Source of the DNA: an uncultured archaeon
Lineage (GTDB): Archaea; Thermoproteota; Nitrososphaeria; Nitrososphaerales; Nitrosopumilaceae
Reading direction: 5' to 3'
DNA length: 21,507 nucleotides
Assembly: GCA_937896495.1 (NCBI GenBank)
Contig: CALBNQ010000169.1
Location: 1-21,507 of the forward strand
Shown here: piece by piece, positions 21,431 through 21,507 of the stretch
Numbering within the stretch: position 1 is the stretch's first letter
Layout: every line of letters starts with the position of its first letter
The notes under the pieces: generated by a model
The model's input: only the letters and a program-made list of their open reading frames with translations
Databases searched by the model: none
What the model was told of the DNA's origin: nothing
Program-made: the position numbers and the translations under genes

Positions 21431-21507
21431 TCAAGAAATGCTCATAATTCCTTCTTTGATTAAGAATTGGATTCCTTGTATAAAGGAGGCATCATCAATG
21501 GAACCAT
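21431..21507 (-). CDS. C-terminal end of a protein with a FxxGIQFLIxxGI tail (cut by window edge)
   Basis: On the minus strand the last 24 codons before TGA (21431-21433) read ...SIDDASF then IQGIQFLIKEGIMSIS. From memory, many predicted secreted Nitrosopumilus proteins end with a tail of the form W-W-x-x-x-x-I-x-D-x-x-F-x-x-G-I-x-x-L-I-x-x-G-I. The match and the clean stop make a real 3' gene end likely. The rest lies beyond the window, so no function can be given. Confidence 0.55.
   Translation of the reverse strand, partial: GSIDDASFIQGIQFLIKEGIMSIS

Noticed and set aside
1..21507. Mobile element, integration site or defence island
   Set aside because: No transposase, integrase, restriction or toxin-antitoxin genes and no flanking repeats were found; gene content is core metabolism, transport and resistance.

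Overview
The window looks like chromosomal DNA from a marine ammonia-oxidising archaeon (Nitrososphaerota/Thaumarchaeota, Nitrosopumilus-like). This is inferred from gene content and style and has not been tested by any search. The DNA is strongly A+T-rich. Promoters are archaeal TATA boxes about 25-28 nt upstream of start codons, which suggests leaderless transcripts, and TTG and GTG starts are frequent. The gene set fits this group: archaeal-type phosphoglycerate kinase, a SUF Fe-S system with an embedded Rieske protein, C5-pathway tetrapyrrole genes with uroporphyrinogen-III methyltransferase, an F420-type nitroreductase-like protein, PRC-barrel protein, PiT/DUF47 phosphate uptake, and a C-terminal motif at the right edge resembling one I associate with Nitrosopumilus secreted proteins.

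Layout. 1-787 (-): 3' part of a coiled-coil protein ending in a Lys/Ala-rich, histone-H1-like tail built from perfect 45-bp repeats; no ATG is available and a TTG start is proposed. 911-1222 (+): small unknown. 1211-1879 (-): PAP2 lipid phosphatase, divergent from pgk (1938-3227, +). 3220-8391 (-): SUF operon in the order sufB, sufD, Rieske, sufS, sufU, zinc-ribbon protein, with no sufC. 8564-12307 (-): hemL, hemC, cobA, hemD, overlapping by 1-4 bp. They follow directly after arsC and an aquaporin (12333-13429, -), so one transcript from the ars promoter could cover arsenic resistance and tetrapyrrole synthesis. arsR (13470-13769, +) is divergent from arsC across a 40-bp region with two overlapping TATA boxes.

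13766-15147 (-): an SbtA-like bicarbonate transporter gene overlapping a PII-like SbtB gene. 15198-16823 (-): PiT phosphate permease and its DUF47/PhoU-like partner. 16934-18735 (-): an ABC-2 exporter (ATPase plus permease). 18802-18900 (+): an unlisted 32-residue zinc-ribbon microprotein. 18929-19432 (-) and 19471-19788 (+): PRC-barrel protein and split-barrel nitroreductase-like protein, divergent. 19813-20457 (-) and 20539-21009 (+): two unrecognised conserved-looking proteins. 21022-21381 (-): TPR protein. 21431-21507 (-): C-terminal end of another gene.

Together the genes cover carbon supply (bicarbonate uptake, gluconeogenic PGK), phosphate uptake, and cofactor supply for a metal-rich energy metabolism (Fe-S clusters, siroheme/heme/cobalamin precursors), plus arsenic resistance. 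Arsenate would be expected to enter through phosphate transporters. I see no mobile element, CRISPR array, rRNA or tRNA. The longest gene-free stretch is the 172 bp between hemD and sufB.
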